DNA from: Akkermansiaceae bacterium
GTDB taxonomy: Bacteria; Verrucomicrobiota; Verrucomicrobiia; Verrucomicrobiales; DEV007
DNA: 64,000 bases
Reading direction: 5' to 3'
Assembly: GCA_024233005.1 (NCBI GenBank)
Contig: JACKQE010000012.1
Span: forward strand, 62,001-126,000
In this document: positions 36,922 through 45,332 of the stretch, one piece after another
Layout: each line of letters opens with the position of its first letter
How positions within the stretch are numbered: the stretch's first letter is position 1
Notes under the pieces: model-generated
Told to the model about the DNA's origin: nothing
Database searches by the model: none
What the model saw: the letters and a program-made list of their open reading frames with translations, nothing else
Made by a program: the position numbers and the translations under genes

Positions 36922-38327
36922 GCGAGGGGAAGTGGCGCCGTGCTGTCTCCGAACCGGTCGAGTTTGAGCCCCATGCGTAGGGCGATGCCAAGATATAGAT
37001 TGCAGGCGCGTTGCTGGTCCTCGGACTTCGCGCTGGTGTCGATGACGCGGCCGCCAGCGATGCTGCCGCCGCCGTGACCGGCAAGGATCATCGGGAGATT
37101 GCGTCCGTCGTGGCTGTCGCCATTGAACATGTTGCTGCCGAACTGCAGCATCACGTTGTCGAGCATGGTCGTGCCGACTCCTTCGTCGATCTGCTTCATG
37201 CGGCCCATGAGGTAGGCGAGCTGCTCGACGTGGAATTGATTGATGCGCTGATACGAGGCGAGTTTCTTCGGATCTTCTTTGTGATGCGAGATGCCGTGGA
37301 GCTGGTCGTTGAGCACTCCGTCGAGGAAGCCGAACTTCATGTGCGACACGTCGCGGTTGAAGAGGAGCGTGGCGACGCGGGTCTTGTCCATGCGCCAGGC
37401 GAGCAGGATGAGATCGAGCATCATGCGCATGTGCTCGCGCACGTCCTGCGGAAGTTCGGCGGCGGGACGTTCCATGTCCGGCTTCGCCAAACTGGGACGC
37501 CAGCCTTCGAGGCGCTCTTCTTTCGTGGCACGCGCGATGCGCGTCTCCAGGTCGCGCACGCTGGTCATGAATTCGTCGAGCTTCTGCTGATCCTGCCCAG
37601 CAAGTCCTTTGCGCAGGTCCTTGGACTGCGACAGCACGGCATCGAGCACGCTTTTGTCGCGCAGCAGGCCGCTGGTGTCGAAGAGCCGGTCGAACACCGC
37701 GCGCGGATATACCTCCGGCGCGATGGGGGTGTTCTTCGATGACCATGAAACCGTGCCGTAATAGACGCTTGGAACTCCGCCGCGCAGGCCGCTCTCCGCC
37801 GGTTCCACCGCGAGCACGAGACTTGGCACGGGGGTCTCCCTGCCCGTGTGTCGCGCGATGCGTTGATCGATCGACTCACCTCCCTCGGGAATCAGCGTCT
37901 CCTTGAACTGTGCCCCGCTGAGATAGTTCGAGAACAGCGGCCAGTGAGGACCGCTGGTGTTGTTGAAGACGTGGAGGTCCTTGAGCACAGTAATGTGCTG
38001 TTTCAAATCCTCCAGAGGCTTCAGCGAACGAGAAAGCTTCATCGACGCCCCTTCGCCCGAGGCGTTCCACTCATGAGGATTCACGCCATTGGCGAAAAGC
38101 AGGCAGCCGTAGCGCAGCGGTGCCTTGGGCGCGGCTTGGGCGAGCGATTCCATCCATGGCAGGGTCAGCGTGGCTCCAAGCCCCTTTAGCAGGTGACGGC
38201 GGCTTATCCGTATGACTGGCTTGTCCTGTCCCGCAGTCCCGGCCTCCTTATCAGTGTGCCTCCATGAAGCAACAGGAGTGTCTTCGTCACGGCTGGAGCA
38301 CCTGGGGTGATTACAAGGTCTTTTCAT
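36918..38327 (-). CDS. DUF1552 domain protein, Tat-exported (copy 2)
   Basis: The Tat-like motif ISRRHLLKGLGATLTLPWME lies about 42 residues after the ATG at 38327, an unusually late position, so the true start is uncertain. No closer ATG exists in frame; the frame is open to 38393. Family blocks include LRYGCLLFANGVNPHEW, GPHWPLFSNYLSGAQF, ARHTGRETPVPSLVLAVEPA and VMLQFGSNMFNGDSHDGRNL. The domain is intact to its C-terminus. Its usual DUF1592-class partner is not found upstream. It is translationally coupled to the truncated esterase. Confidence 0.9.
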   Translation of the reverse strand: MKRPCNHPRCSSRDEDTPVASWRHTDKEAGTAGQDKPVIRISRRHLLKGLGATLTLPWMESLAQAAPKAPLRYGCLLFANGVNPHEWNASGEGASMKLSRSLKPLEDLKQHITVLKDLHVFNNTSGPHWPLFSNYLSGAQFKETLIPEGGESIDQRIARHTGRETPVPSLVLAVEPAESGLRGGVPSVYYGTVSWSSKNTPIAPEVYPRAVFDRLFDTSGLLRDKSVLDAVLSQSKDLRKGLAGQDQQKLDEFMTSVRDLETRIARATKEERLEGWRPSLAKPDMERPAAELPQDVREHMRMMLDLILLAWRMDKTRVATLLFNRDVSHMKFGFLDGVLNDQLHGISHHKEDPKKLASYQRINQFHVEQLAYLMGRMKQIDEGVGTTMLDNVMLQFGSNMFNGDSHDGRNLPMILAGHGGGSIAGGRVIDTSAKSEDQQRACNLYLGIALRMGLKLDRFGDSTAPLPLA

Positions 38328-38816
38328 GGGACTGACGGTCTGCTTTCTTCGCACAGATACCAATGCGGTTACGATGTTCGTCTTGGACCGCAACCTTTCC
38401 CATCACTGACCGGAACATGCTGTTTTGCCAGTTGCCCGGTGCCGTGGGAGCGTCCCCAAAAACCCTCACTGGGTCGCTCATGTGGGAAAAAAGGCCACGT
38501 AGAGTGATCGCAAGAAGGGGCGGCATGAGAGGATGCAGAGGCAACGTTCTTGCGGCGTCATTCCTGACAGATCCCGCAAAAATCGCCCTCGGACTGCCGG
38601 GAACGTTTGCAGGAAGAATTGAGGTTCACTCCTGTGGGGACTGCCTCTGGTTTCGTCTACTCGCCCAGCAATCGCACCCTCCGGCTCAGATCTTCGCCAA
38701 CGGCGGGCGACTCGAAGCTCCCTTATTCCAAGCCGATGGGCTCCTGAAGGCCTTGCCTTTTATGTTCGGTCCGCACGGCGGCGACATCGACGCAACCTGC
38801 CGATAGGGGAGGCGGC
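38328..38816. other. Gene-free stretch at the edge of the eroded accessory segment
   Basis: 489 bases. A plus-strand frame (38363-38806, 147 codons) and a minus-strand frame (38311-38544) exist, but neither has family character, a convincing start or strong third-position GC bias. It lies where the partner of DUF1552 copy 2 would be expected, so it may be a deletion scar. Confidence 0.4.
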
Positions 38817-39263
38817 TCAGCGGGCGAGCACAGAGAGGCTCGCGACCACGTCTTCCTCGCCGGGACGCCCCACAAGCTGAAGGGTCTGGATGGTGAATTT
38901 GCCCACGCTGAAGTCAGCGGCGCGGACTTCGGCGGGCCCGGTATCGTTGGTCACGGTGATTGCGGCGTCAGCGGCCCCGGCGGCTTTGAGCGCGCGCACA
39001 AATTTGTCCGCCCAGGATTTGTCGATCTCGGTCGCCTTGAGTTTGAATTTAAAAGCGAAGGCTTTGACGACGGCGATTTTCCTCTCGTAGACCGCTTCGG
39101 TCTCGATTGCGCGGCCGAACTCCTTTTTCAAGGCACCGGACATCGCGGCCACGAGAGCTGTGGGTGGAGTTTCGTCAGCCCGGGCGGCCGGTCCCGGCGA
39201 GATCGAAGCCAGGCCGAAGATGACGGCCATAGAGAAGGTCAGCTGGGTAAGGGTATGCATCAT
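38817..39263 (-). CDS. Small secreted protein of unknown function
   Basis: The protein has 148 residues. The N-terminus MMHTLTQLTFSMAVIFGLAS with ...GPAARADE is a clear signal peptide with a cleavage site near ARA-DE. The mature part of about 118 residues is a mixed alpha/beta sequence (KKEFGRAIETEAVYERKIAV, DFSVGKFTIQTLQLVG). It has no Cys and no recognised family. Two adjacent ATGs at the start make either possible. It is a single gene with 405 bases upstream. Confidence 0.65.
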   Translation of the reverse strand: MMHTLTQLTFSMAVIFGLASISPGPAARADETPPTALVAAMSGALKKEFGRAIETEAVYERKIAVVKAFAFKFKLKATEIDKSWADKFVRALKAAGAADAAITVTNDTGPAEVRAADFSVGKFTIQTLQLVGRPGEEDVVASLSVLAR

Positions 39264-39668
39264 CCATTCCTTTCTTGATGCCAGAATACCCGTAGAAACC
39301 TGTCGAACACAAGAGTTGTTTGAACATATCGATTTGGACGAACTCCGCCAGATGGCGAAAACGTCAGGCCCGGGCGGTTCGTTTCACCTGACACCCGCTT
39401 TTCCAACCGGTTCTCACAGGCCCGACGCTTCGGATACGTCATTCCGCGAGAGGACGGACTTTCTCCACCACATCAGTTGGCCCTTGACGCCGTCGTGGCC
39501 AAAATCTCGGGATCCCTCCCGACACCGGTCTCAGTGACGTGCTCCCTTCCTTTCCGGGGTTTTGAAGGATCCGGCAACGCGCGTCCCCTGTCAAATTGCC
39601 CCGGAAAGCTTGCCGGGAGTCGGCGAAGGGGTTACAATGAGGTAACAGGTGCGGATCCGCACAGAACC
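39264..39668. other. Divergent intergenic region before the ABC-transporter operon
   Basis: 405 bases. The frame of the downstream gene stays open back to 39477, but the residues before the ATG at 39669 are not signal-peptide-like. The promoter of the plus-strand operon should lie here. No clear -35/-10 pair was fixed by eye. Confidence 0.4.
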
Positions 39669-40439
39669 ATGCCTAAAATCTTCATTTTGCTTATCGTCAT
39701 GGGGGCCTGCTTCTTCGGAAGCATGGACTGTGCCCATGCCCAGTTCCCTAAACCTGGAGGGGCTCCCGTAACCACCACGGGTCCCGGGACACCCCAGCAG
39801 CCGCTGGGCATCCCACCCAACGGAGAGGGAGGAACCACGCTGATGGCGGGTCAATACGGAAAACTGGGAATGATGGAGGAAGCCAGGCTGGAGGTTTGGG
39901 CCAAGTCAATCCATCACACCGACGGAACCTACACTGAGAGCAAGTCGGACAGCGAAAGCAACAGCCTGCAGCAGCTGACCAAGAGCAAGGACGGAGTCGT
40001 GTTGCAACGCCGGGAGGTCAACCTGAACGATCTGGGGCAACCAGCGGAAGTCCTCGTTTACGATGGCCGGGGACAGCTGAAATTCCGCGGCGTCCTTTCC
40101 TATGATGCCGCGGGGCGATTCCGGGAGGAAGCCCTTTACACTCCCCAAAATGTGGTCGTTCGCCGGAAAATCCAGGAATACACCAGTGATGGACGGATGA
40201 TCCCTCTCAAAGTGGTGGACTACTCCAAAAACGGCTACGTGCCGGAAGGCATGGCCTTGGTGGTGACCAAGGAGAATGACAATCCGGTTGGCAGCGCCAA
40301 GCGGAGAGCCAGTCGTGACCGCAATCAGGAGCCCCCTGCAGCCCCCGAGAATGTTGACGGGACCACAACGCCCTCCCAGGAGGAAGCGGAATCTGAAAAA
40401 CGCCCGGGGTTTTTCCGGCGCCTCTTTGGCAAAGACTGA
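39669..40439 (+). CDS. Secreted protein of unknown function, first gene of the ABC operon
   Basis: The protein has 256 residues from the ATG at 39669 (MPKIFILLIVMGACFFGSMD), with cleavage probably after AHA. The mature N-terminus is Pro/Gly-rich. The middle part has short repeated beta-strand units of the type VLVYDGRGQLKFRGVLSYDA and VVRRKIQEYTSDGRMIPLKV, similar in style to YD/MORN-like antiparallel repeats. The C-terminus is highly charged (EEAESEKRPGFFRRLFGKD). No family was recognised. It is followed after 9 bases by the coiled-coil protein gene. Confidence 0.7.
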   Translation: MPKIFILLIVMGACFFGSMDCAHAQFPKPGGAPVTTTGPGTPQQPLGIPPNGEGGTTLMAGQYGKLGMMEEARLEVWAKSIHHTDGTYTESKSDSESNSLQQLTKSKDGVVLQRREVNLNDLGQPAEVLVYDGRGQLKFRGVLSYDAAGRFREEALYTPQNVVVRRKIQEYTSDGRMIPLKVVDYSKNGYVPEGMALVVTKENDNPVGSAKRRASRDRNQEPPAAPENVDGTTTPSQEEAESEKRPGFFRRLFGKD

Positions 40440-40448
40440 CCTGTCACC

Positions 40449-40796
40449 ATGCCACGCTCCGCCGGTTTGCTTTTGACCCTCGTCTTCGCCGCTCTCGCCA
40501 TCGCAGGTTGGCTGGAAGTCTTCCGACTCAAGGCCGGAATGCGGTCCGCTGAGGCGCCACCGTCCGCCCCTGGAGACGGGTGGACGGCTCTGACCAGCGG
40601 CCTGACCGATGACCAAACCGAAATCTTCCACCTGCAGGAGCAGAACGATCTGTTGATCAAAGAAAACGAGCGACTTTCCGGGATGCTCCTCCAATGGAAA
40701 CGACTTGCCGGCCAAACCCCTTCCGGAGAGTCCTCCGCTAGTGGAACTCAGGCACTCGGCACCACCGGCGACCAGCCGGTTTCCCCAGCCCCATGA
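40449..40796 (+). CDS. Small membrane-anchored coiled-coil protein
   Basis: The protein has 115 residues. A single N-terminal transmembrane segment (LLLTLVFAALAIAGWLEVF, about 7-25) is followed by a short linker and a predicted coiled coil of heptad type (IFHLQEQNDLLIKENERLSG, about 59-78). The C-terminus is Ser/Gly/Thr-rich. Size and architecture are like FtsB/FtsL-type bitopic proteins, but no specific similarity was seen. Its TGA overlaps the ATG of the acylphosphatase gene (ATGA), so the two are translationally coupled. Confidence 0.7.
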   Translation: MPRSAGLLLTLVFAALAIAGWLEVFRLKAGMRSAEAPPSAPGDGWTALTSGLTDDQTEIFHLQEQNDLLIKENERLSGMLLQWKRLAGQTPSGESSASGTQALGTTGDQPVSPAP

Positions 40797-41062
40797 TTGC
40801 CAAACGTTATCTTTTTTCCGGACGCGTCCAGGGGGTTGGTTTCCGCTATTCCGCCAAGCAGCTGGCCCTTGGCTTTGATGTCACCGGCTGGGTGAGCAAT
40901 CTGGACGATGGGCGCGTCGAAATGCAGGTCATGGGAGAGCCCCTGGAAGTCGCCGACTTTCTCCAGGAAATGCACGACAGCCCCCTTGGTCACCACATTC
41001 TCGAGCAGGAGGAGTATGACATCCCGTTGCTCAAAAATGCCCGTGGGTTTTCCATCCTCTGA
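40793..41062 (+). CDS. acyP: Acylphosphatase
   Basis: The protein has 89 residues, the normal size. GRVQGVGFRYSAKQLA contains the catalytic Arg18 in the phosphate-binding loop, and GWVSNLDDGRVEMQVMG contains catalytic Asn36. It hydrolyses carboxyl-phosphate bonds such as acetyl phosphate or 1,3-bisphosphoglycerate in the cytoplasm. Start and end are tight: ATGA overlap with the gene before, and 7 bases to the ABC ATPase gene after. That makes it an internal member of the envelope/ABC operon, where its metabolic link is not obvious. Confidence 0.95.
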   Translation: MIAKRYLFSGRVQGVGFRYSAKQLALGFDVTGWVSNLDDGRVEMQVMGEPLEVADFLQEMHDSPLGHHILEQEEYDIPLLKNARGFSIL

Positions 41063-41069
41063 TGTTCCC

Positions 41070-42002
41070 ATGAGCGGCTCCTCCTCCACCCCTCCTTCTT
41101 CGCCCCCGGCAATTGAAGCCCGGGAACTGACCAAAGTGTTCCCGTTGCAGTGGAGCAAAGGCTACATGGTAGCCGTGGACAAGGTCAGCTTCACGGTCAA
41201 TGCCGGAGAGGTTTATGGACTGATTGGTCCCAATGGATCCGGCAAATCCACCACGATGAAACTGGTGCTCGGACTGATGGCCCCGAGCCTGGGAACAACC
41301 AAGGTATTTGGCCTTTCCACAAGCGATGTGCGCGCTCGCTCCGAGATTGGATTTCTGCCGGAAAACCCATATTTTTACAAGCACCTTACGGGCGCTGAAA
41401 CGCTGAGGTTTTACGGCAAACTGTGTGGCCTGAGAGGCCGCTCATTGCAGGAGCGCATCGGCGAATTGCTCGAACTGGTCGATCTGGAGCACGCCCGGGA
41501 CCGCCGACTGGCTGGGTATTCCAAAGGCATGCTGCAGCGCATCGGACTTGCCCAGGCGCTGGTCCAACGGCCCCGATTGGTGGTGCTCGACGAACCCACG
41601 GCCGGGGTCGATCCGATCGGTTCCCGTGAAATCCGCGATTTGATCCTGCGCCTCAAACAAGAGGGGATCTCGGTTTTCCTGTGCTCCCACCTCCTCGAAC
41701 AGGTCCAGGAGGTCTGTGACCGAGTCGGGATCATCTTCCAGGGAAAGCTCCGCCGGGAAGGTCCCCTTGATGAGCTGACAGCCATTGAGAATCAGACTGA
41801 AATCCTCCTGCAAGAGGCCAGTCCGGCCCTGATCAGCAAAATCCAGGCCCTCATTCAAGCCGAGGGAGCGGACCTTCTGAGCCTCGGCAGGCCGCGCACG
41901 ACTCTGGAGCGCCTGTTTCTCGATGAGGTGGAACGCGGACTCGCCGACGCCAGATCCGCCGGCGTCCATTCGGCGGAGCCTTCTCCCCCCCCTCGACCAT
42001 GA
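41070..42002 (+). CDS. ABC transporter ATP-binding protein
   Basis: The protein has 310 residues from the ATG at 41070; the longer frame to 40908 overlaps acyP and reads as shadow. Walker A is GPNGSGKST (53-61), the signature is YSKGMLQRIGLAQAL, and Walker B is LVVLDEPTAGVDPIGSRE. The C-terminal extension (about 240-310) is typical of ABC-2 export ATPases. Its stop overlaps the start of the permease gene (ATGA). The pair is a simple exporter-type ABC system in the inner membrane; substrate unknown. Confidence 0.95.
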   Translation: MSGSSSTPPSSPPAIEARELTKVFPLQWSKGYMVAVDKVSFTVNAGEVYGLIGPNGSGKSTTMKLVLGLMAPSLGTTKVFGLSTSDVRARSEIGFLPENPYFYKHLTGAETLRFYGKLCGLRGRSLQERIGELLELVDLEHARDRRLAGYSKGMLQRIGLAQALVQRPRLVVLDEPTAGVDPIGSREIRDLILRLKQEGISVFLCSHLLEQVQEVCDRVGIIFQGKLRREGPLDELTAIENQTEILLQEASPALISKIQALIQAEGADLLSLGRPRTTLERLFLDEVERGLADARSAGVHSAEPSPPPRP

Positions 42003-42910
42003 GTGTCCCCAATCACGCTCCCATGCCCGGCCGTCCCGTGCCGCCGATGTTTTCCCCGGGCCGGATCTGGACTCTGGCGGCGGCGACGTTCACCCAGCTG
42101 GTCCGAATGCGGACGTTCTACTTTCTGCTCTTTTTCGCCGTGCTGGTCTTCGGGATGAGCAATGTGAATCTGCTCTACACGGCCGAACAGCAGCTCTCGA
42201 CGATCCGGGGGACATCTTTCGGAGCCATGTGGCTGTTTGCCTGGCTTTTCGCCGTCACCGCCACCGCCGTGGTCATCCCTCGGGACATTGAGGATCGCAC
42301 CCTCTACACCATTCTTTCCAAGCCAGTGCCACGGGTGGAGTATTTGCTGGGGAAATTTTTCGGAGTCCTGCTCGTCATCACCGTGGCCCTGGGGGCGATG
42401 CTGCTACTCAGTGGCCTGGTCTTGGAGTTCCGCAAAGCCGGGCTGATCGCTGAGACCCGCAGCTATCTGGAGCAGTCCCCGGACCTCACTCCAGCTGACA
42501 TTCAGGGCCAGCTGGATGCAATCAGCAGCGAAGGCTTCCATCCCCGTTTGTTCACGGCTGCATGGATTATCCTGCTTCAGGCGGCGGTCATGGCGGCGGC
42601 AACGATCCTGGTCTCGACCTTCGCCTCTAGTTCCCTCTTTACCATCATTGTCGGCATCGCCTTCTTTCTCATTGGGCATGGCCACCGCATTGCGGTCGAT
42701 TATTGGTCGGAAGGAGGAGCCACCAACAACTGGCTGGCCTGGGCGGCCAAAGTGGTGCCTGATTTCCACATTTTCAACGTCCACGAAAAGATCGTGGCTG
42801 GCTCCACTGCCTCGCCGCTGGTCATGGCAGAAATCACGGCTTACGCTGGCGTTTATTGCGTGGTCTATCTCCTTCTCGGATGGTACATGTTTTCCGACAA
42901 AGAGTTCTGA
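41999..42910 (+). CDS. ABC-2 type transporter permease
   Basis: The protein has 303 residues with about six hydrophobic segments: TFYFLLFFAVLVFGM, MWLFAWLFAVTATAVVIP, FFGVLLVITVALGAMLLLSG, the stretch around AWIILLQAAVMAAATILVS, LFTIIVGIAFFLIG and AYAGVYCVVYLLLGWYMF. DIEDRTLYTILSKPVPRVEYL is the conserved cytoplasmic coupling region of ABC-2 permeases. A soluble loop with Pro/Leu-rich sequence lies in the middle. It is translationally coupled to the ATPase gene and ends 3 bases before the TPR-like protein gene. Exported substrate is unknown. Confidence 0.9.
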   Translation: MSVPNHAPMPGRPVPPMFSPGRIWTLAAATFTQLVRMRTFYFLLFFAVLVFGMSNVNLLYTAEQQLSTIRGTSFGAMWLFAWLFAVTATAVVIPRDIEDRTLYTILSKPVPRVEYLLGKFFGVLLVITVALGAMLLLSGLVLEFRKAGLIAETRSYLEQSPDLTPADIQGQLDAISSEGFHPRLFTAAWIILLQAAVMAAATILVSTFASSSLFTIIVGIAFFLIGHGHRIAVDYWSEGGATNNWLAWAAKVVPDFHIFNVHEKIVAGSTASPLVMAEITAYAGVYCVVYLLLGWYMFSDKEF

Positions 42911-42913
42911 GCC

Positions 42914-43774
42914 ATGGATTCCCAGCCTGACATACCTGCTGTTTATCATGGCCGGCCAAGGCGGCCCCTGGTCCGCAAAACACTCCTGGTGTTGTTAGTC
43001 TTATGGGCGTTCGGGGCGGTCCGAGGGGCTTGGGAAACACCGCTCATCGCCAGCCTCCGCGGAGCAGATCTGCTGCAGGCGGTGCCGGCCCGGGAAACCG
43101 AAACCAAGCTTGGGCGCAACTCCGTTCTCGCCATCCTCGGAGGGATGCGGCCGCTCATGGCCGTGTATGCCAAACTCAGTGCGGTGGACAAGTGGGAAAT
43201 CGCCGACTGGGATGAAGTTGAGAAATGGTATGGCATCACCATCCTGCTCCAACCTGAGGACTATCAACACCGGATCGATCTGGCCTGGCACTGTGCCTAC
43301 AATGCGCGCGCCTACTACGAGACCAGTCAACACGTGCCCTCCGGGGTCGACCGGGCCCGGGAGATGGAGGTCTGGACAGACAAAGGCCTCGCCTATTTGG
43401 ACGCCGCGATCCCCGAGTTTCCTGACCGGGGAGAGCTTTTGCAGGAGAAGGCCCAGATTCTGGAGCGGAAGAAGCACGATCCTTGTGCCGCCGCCGAGAC
43501 CTACCGACTGGCCTTGGGAAAAAAAGGAGTCCTCGGCTACGTGGAACGGTTCGTCGGCTACCAGTTGGCACAATGTCCCGGCAAAGAGCAGGAAGCATAC
43601 ACCTATCTGAAGCGACTCTATGACGAAGCAGAAAAAAACCATCTCCCGACCCTGATCCATGAGGTCAAAAGGCTGGAGCGGAAGTTGCAAATCCCCCTCC
43701 TCCTCCGCATTCCAGACCCAGAACCAGATCAACCAGGCACACGGAACACCGTGCCGGGGCTCAAGGTTCCCTGA
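42914..43774 (+). CDS. Membrane-anchored TPR-like protein, last gene of the ABC operon
   Basis: The protein has 286 residues. One N-terminal transmembrane segment (TLLVLLVLWAFGAVRGAW, about 23-40) is followed by a helical domain with TPR-like pairs (DYQHRIDLAWHCAYNARAYY, GLAYLDAAIPEFPDRGELL, DPCAAAETYRLALGKKGVL). The Pro-rich C-terminus is short. Tetratricopeptide proteins often organise envelope complexes, and the position directly after the permease suggests an accessory role to the exporter. No specific family was recognised. A terminator hairpin follows 40 bases downstream. Confidence 0.75.
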   Translation: MDSQPDIPAVYHGRPRRPLVRKTLLVLLVLWAFGAVRGAWETPLIASLRGADLLQAVPARETETKLGRNSVLAILGGMRPLMAVYAKLSAVDKWEIADWDEVEKWYGITILLQPEDYQHRIDLAWHCAYNARAYYETSQHVPSGVDRAREMEVWTDKGLAYLDAAIPEFPDRGELLQEKAQILERKKHDPCAAAETYRLALGKKGVLGYVERFVGYQLAQCPGKEQEAYTYLKRLYDEAEKNHLPTLIHEVKRLERKLQIPLLLRIPDPEPDQPGTRNTVPGLKVP

Positions 43775-43813
43775 GAGGCGAGAAAGACACCGCGTGATCC
43801 CCACAATTGCAAA

Positions 43814-43844
43814 AAAGGGACCCCAGCCGCGCTAGAGTCCCTTT
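43814..43844. terminator. Bidirectional intrinsic terminator
   Basis: An 8-base perfect stem, AAAGGGAC at 43814-43821 and GTCCCTTT at 43837-43844, encloses a 15-base loop, with a run of A on the left (T in the leftward transcript). It lies between the convergent ends of the ABC operon (43774) and the P-loop ATPase gene (43875) and can serve both. Confidence 0.75.
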
Positions 43845-43874
43845 CCTGTTGTTGGAGCGGAGAGAAATGGTCGC

Positions 43875-44579
43875 TCAGAAGGTTCCCAAGCCTGCTTCTT
43901 CAGGCACGAGGTAGGTCACACTTTTGTCGAAAGCTTTTCCGGCGGACGCAAGCCACTGGGTCGCCGTGATTTCGACAAAGCGTGGAAGATTGGCGAGATC
44001 GCAAAGAGCCTCAGGAAGGGTGATTCCATGGGAGTCCAACGCGGTTTCGAGCTCCGAAGTCATTGCCGGGAGATTGATCTCCTGGCCTCCCAGGTAGTCA
44101 ATGGCCTTGGCGGCCTGGCTTTTTTTCCACTTCGCCGCACCACAGCCGCGGGGCTCGATGGGGAGATGAGCGATGATGTAATCCGCTTGGTCGGTGAAAA
44201 GTTCGGCCAAATCAATGATCTCGTCGTGGCAACGTTCGCCCGGATGCTCCGGAATCAGGAGCGTCATGTCCACATCCAGTTCCGAAAGCAAAAGATCGAT
44301 TTCATGAGCCTCGCAGAAATCCGACCATGCTCGAGCCGATCCCGTGGCCACATCCACAATGACCGCATCATTTTTGTCGAGCGTACTGATGACCTGGGCA
44401 ACCTCCAAATCTTCCATGTCCCAGTAACCCGTGTAAAAACTGTCTTCCGTCGCCTTGTCGTCCGAAGAAACAAGGGCATGGTTGATTTCCCGATCGCGCA
44501 TCCAATGGGAGAGCGCACAGGCAGTGGCGGATTTGCCGCACCCTTCAAGGTCGTTCAATACAAGAATCAGTTTTTTCAT
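43875..44579 (-). CDS. Orphan SIMIBI-class P-loop ATPase, ParA/CobB-like
   Basis: The protein has 234 residues. The N-terminus KLILVLNDLEGCGKSATACA carries a P-loop in ParA/MinD position, but the signature lysine of the deviant Walker A (KGG) is Leu-Glu-Gly here. NDAVIVDVATGSARAW is a plausible Walker-B/switch region and ADYIIAHLP a later core strand. ParA-family members move plasmids, chromosomes or protein assemblies; no ParB, replication or mobilisation gene is adjacent. The C-terminal third has no recognised domain. It is transcribed leftward from a strong-looking AT-rich promoter. Confidence 0.7.
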   Translation of the reverse strand: MKKLILVLNDLEGCGKSATACALSHWMRDREINHALVSSDDKATEDSFYTGYWDMEDLEVAQVISTLDKNDAVIVDVATGSARAWSDFCEAHEIDLLLSELDVDMTLLIPEHPGERCHDEIIDLAELFTDQADYIIAHLPIEPRGCGAAKWKKSQAAKAIDYLGGQEINLPAMTSELETALDSHGITLPEALCDLANLPRFVEITATQWLASAGKAFDKSVTYLVPEEAGLGTF

Positions 44580-44777
44580 TATGGTGGCAGGTTGGTGGAG
44601 GTTTCAATGTGGAAATTATAGTAAAAATATAAAATTAATCAACGAAAAATTTCATGTTTTTAAAATTTTTCAGGATTATTGACTTTTAAGCAAGAATTTC
44701 AACTATTTGGAATTTTTGTCTTTTACCAAAAATTAGGCGAAATTCAAGAAATTCCGCATTCTATTACAATTTTTATT
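44580..44777. other. Very AT-rich divergent promoter region
   Basis: About 200 bases with long A and T runs in an otherwise GC-rich window. It separates the P-loop ATPase gene (leftward) from the S4 protein gene (rightward). A frame through it (44679 onward) is read as non-coding because the S4 family N-terminus begins at 44778. TTGACT at 44679-44684 may be the -35 of a rightward promoter, but no good -10 follows at normal spacing. Confidence 0.6.
44615..44642 (-). promoter_or_regulatory. Sigma-70-type promoter for the P-loop ATPase gene
   Basis: On the minus strand TTGATT (44642-44637) and a consensus TATAAT (44620-44615) are separated by 16 bases of A/T. The -10 ends about 35 bases before the ATG at 44579. 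This is the clearest promoter in the window. Confidence 0.6.
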
Positions 44778-45266
44778 ATGCCAACATCAGCAGAATCCCC
44801 TCGCCCGGCTCTGGAAGGTGTCCGCATTGATGTCTGGATGTGGGCTGTGAGGCTTTTCAAAACCCGGGATGCAGCCGCCCAAGCCTGCCGCAACAGCCGG
44901 GTCCTAATCCTAGACCAGCCGGTCAAGCCTTCCCGCCTCATTCGTCCGGGAGACCTTCTCGACCTCCTCCCGCCTTCCCGCGACAAGCTTGTCCGGGTCA
45001 GGAAAGTCCTGAATAGACGGGTGGGCGCTCCCAAGGTTCCTGAGTATTTGAACGATGAGACTCCTCCTGAACGGCGTGCCGCGGCAGCCGCCCGGCAGGA
45101 AGCCCTTCGATTGGATCGGGGGCCAGTCCGTGTGGAAGGAAGCGGCCGACCGACAAAGAAAGACCGGCGGCAGCTCGATCACCTGATGGAAGAAGCCTCC
45201 AACAAGGAACAAGGCCTGAGAGAATTCGTCCGAAAAGGTCTGCGGAAGGGGAAGGAGGACTCCTGA
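44778..45266 (+). CDS. S4-domain RNA-binding protein, Hsp15-like
   Basis: The protein has 162 residues from the ATG at 44778. VRIDVWMWAVRLFKTRDAAA starts an S4 domain (about 14-75), followed by LIRPGDLLDLLPP. The tail is basic (RPTKKDRRQLDHLM, FVRKGLRKGKE). Hsp15 of E. coli binds free 50S subunits that carry nascent chains and recycles them after heat stress. The length and charged tail agree with this family. It is preceded by the AT-rich region, perhaps for strong or stress-regulated expression, and followed by the cation exchanger gene after 66 bases. Confidence 0.88.
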   Translation: MPTSAESPRPALEGVRIDVWMWAVRLFKTRDAAAQACRNSRVLILDQPVKPSRLIRPGDLLDLLPPSRDKLVRVRKVLNRRVGAPKVPEYLNDETPPERRAAAAARQEALRLDRGPVRVEGSGRPTKKDRRQLDHLMEEASNKEQGLREFVRKGLRKGKEDS

Positions 45267-45332
45267 CGCATTTTCTTTGGTTGACGTTCCTCTCCCTCCC
45301 GCCAAGATGTCGTCCCACTCGCCCTATTTCGT

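Noticed and set aside
38363..38806. A 147-codon plus-strand frame
   Set aside because: Weak codon bias, several Cys and Trp in no pattern, no known family and no good start.
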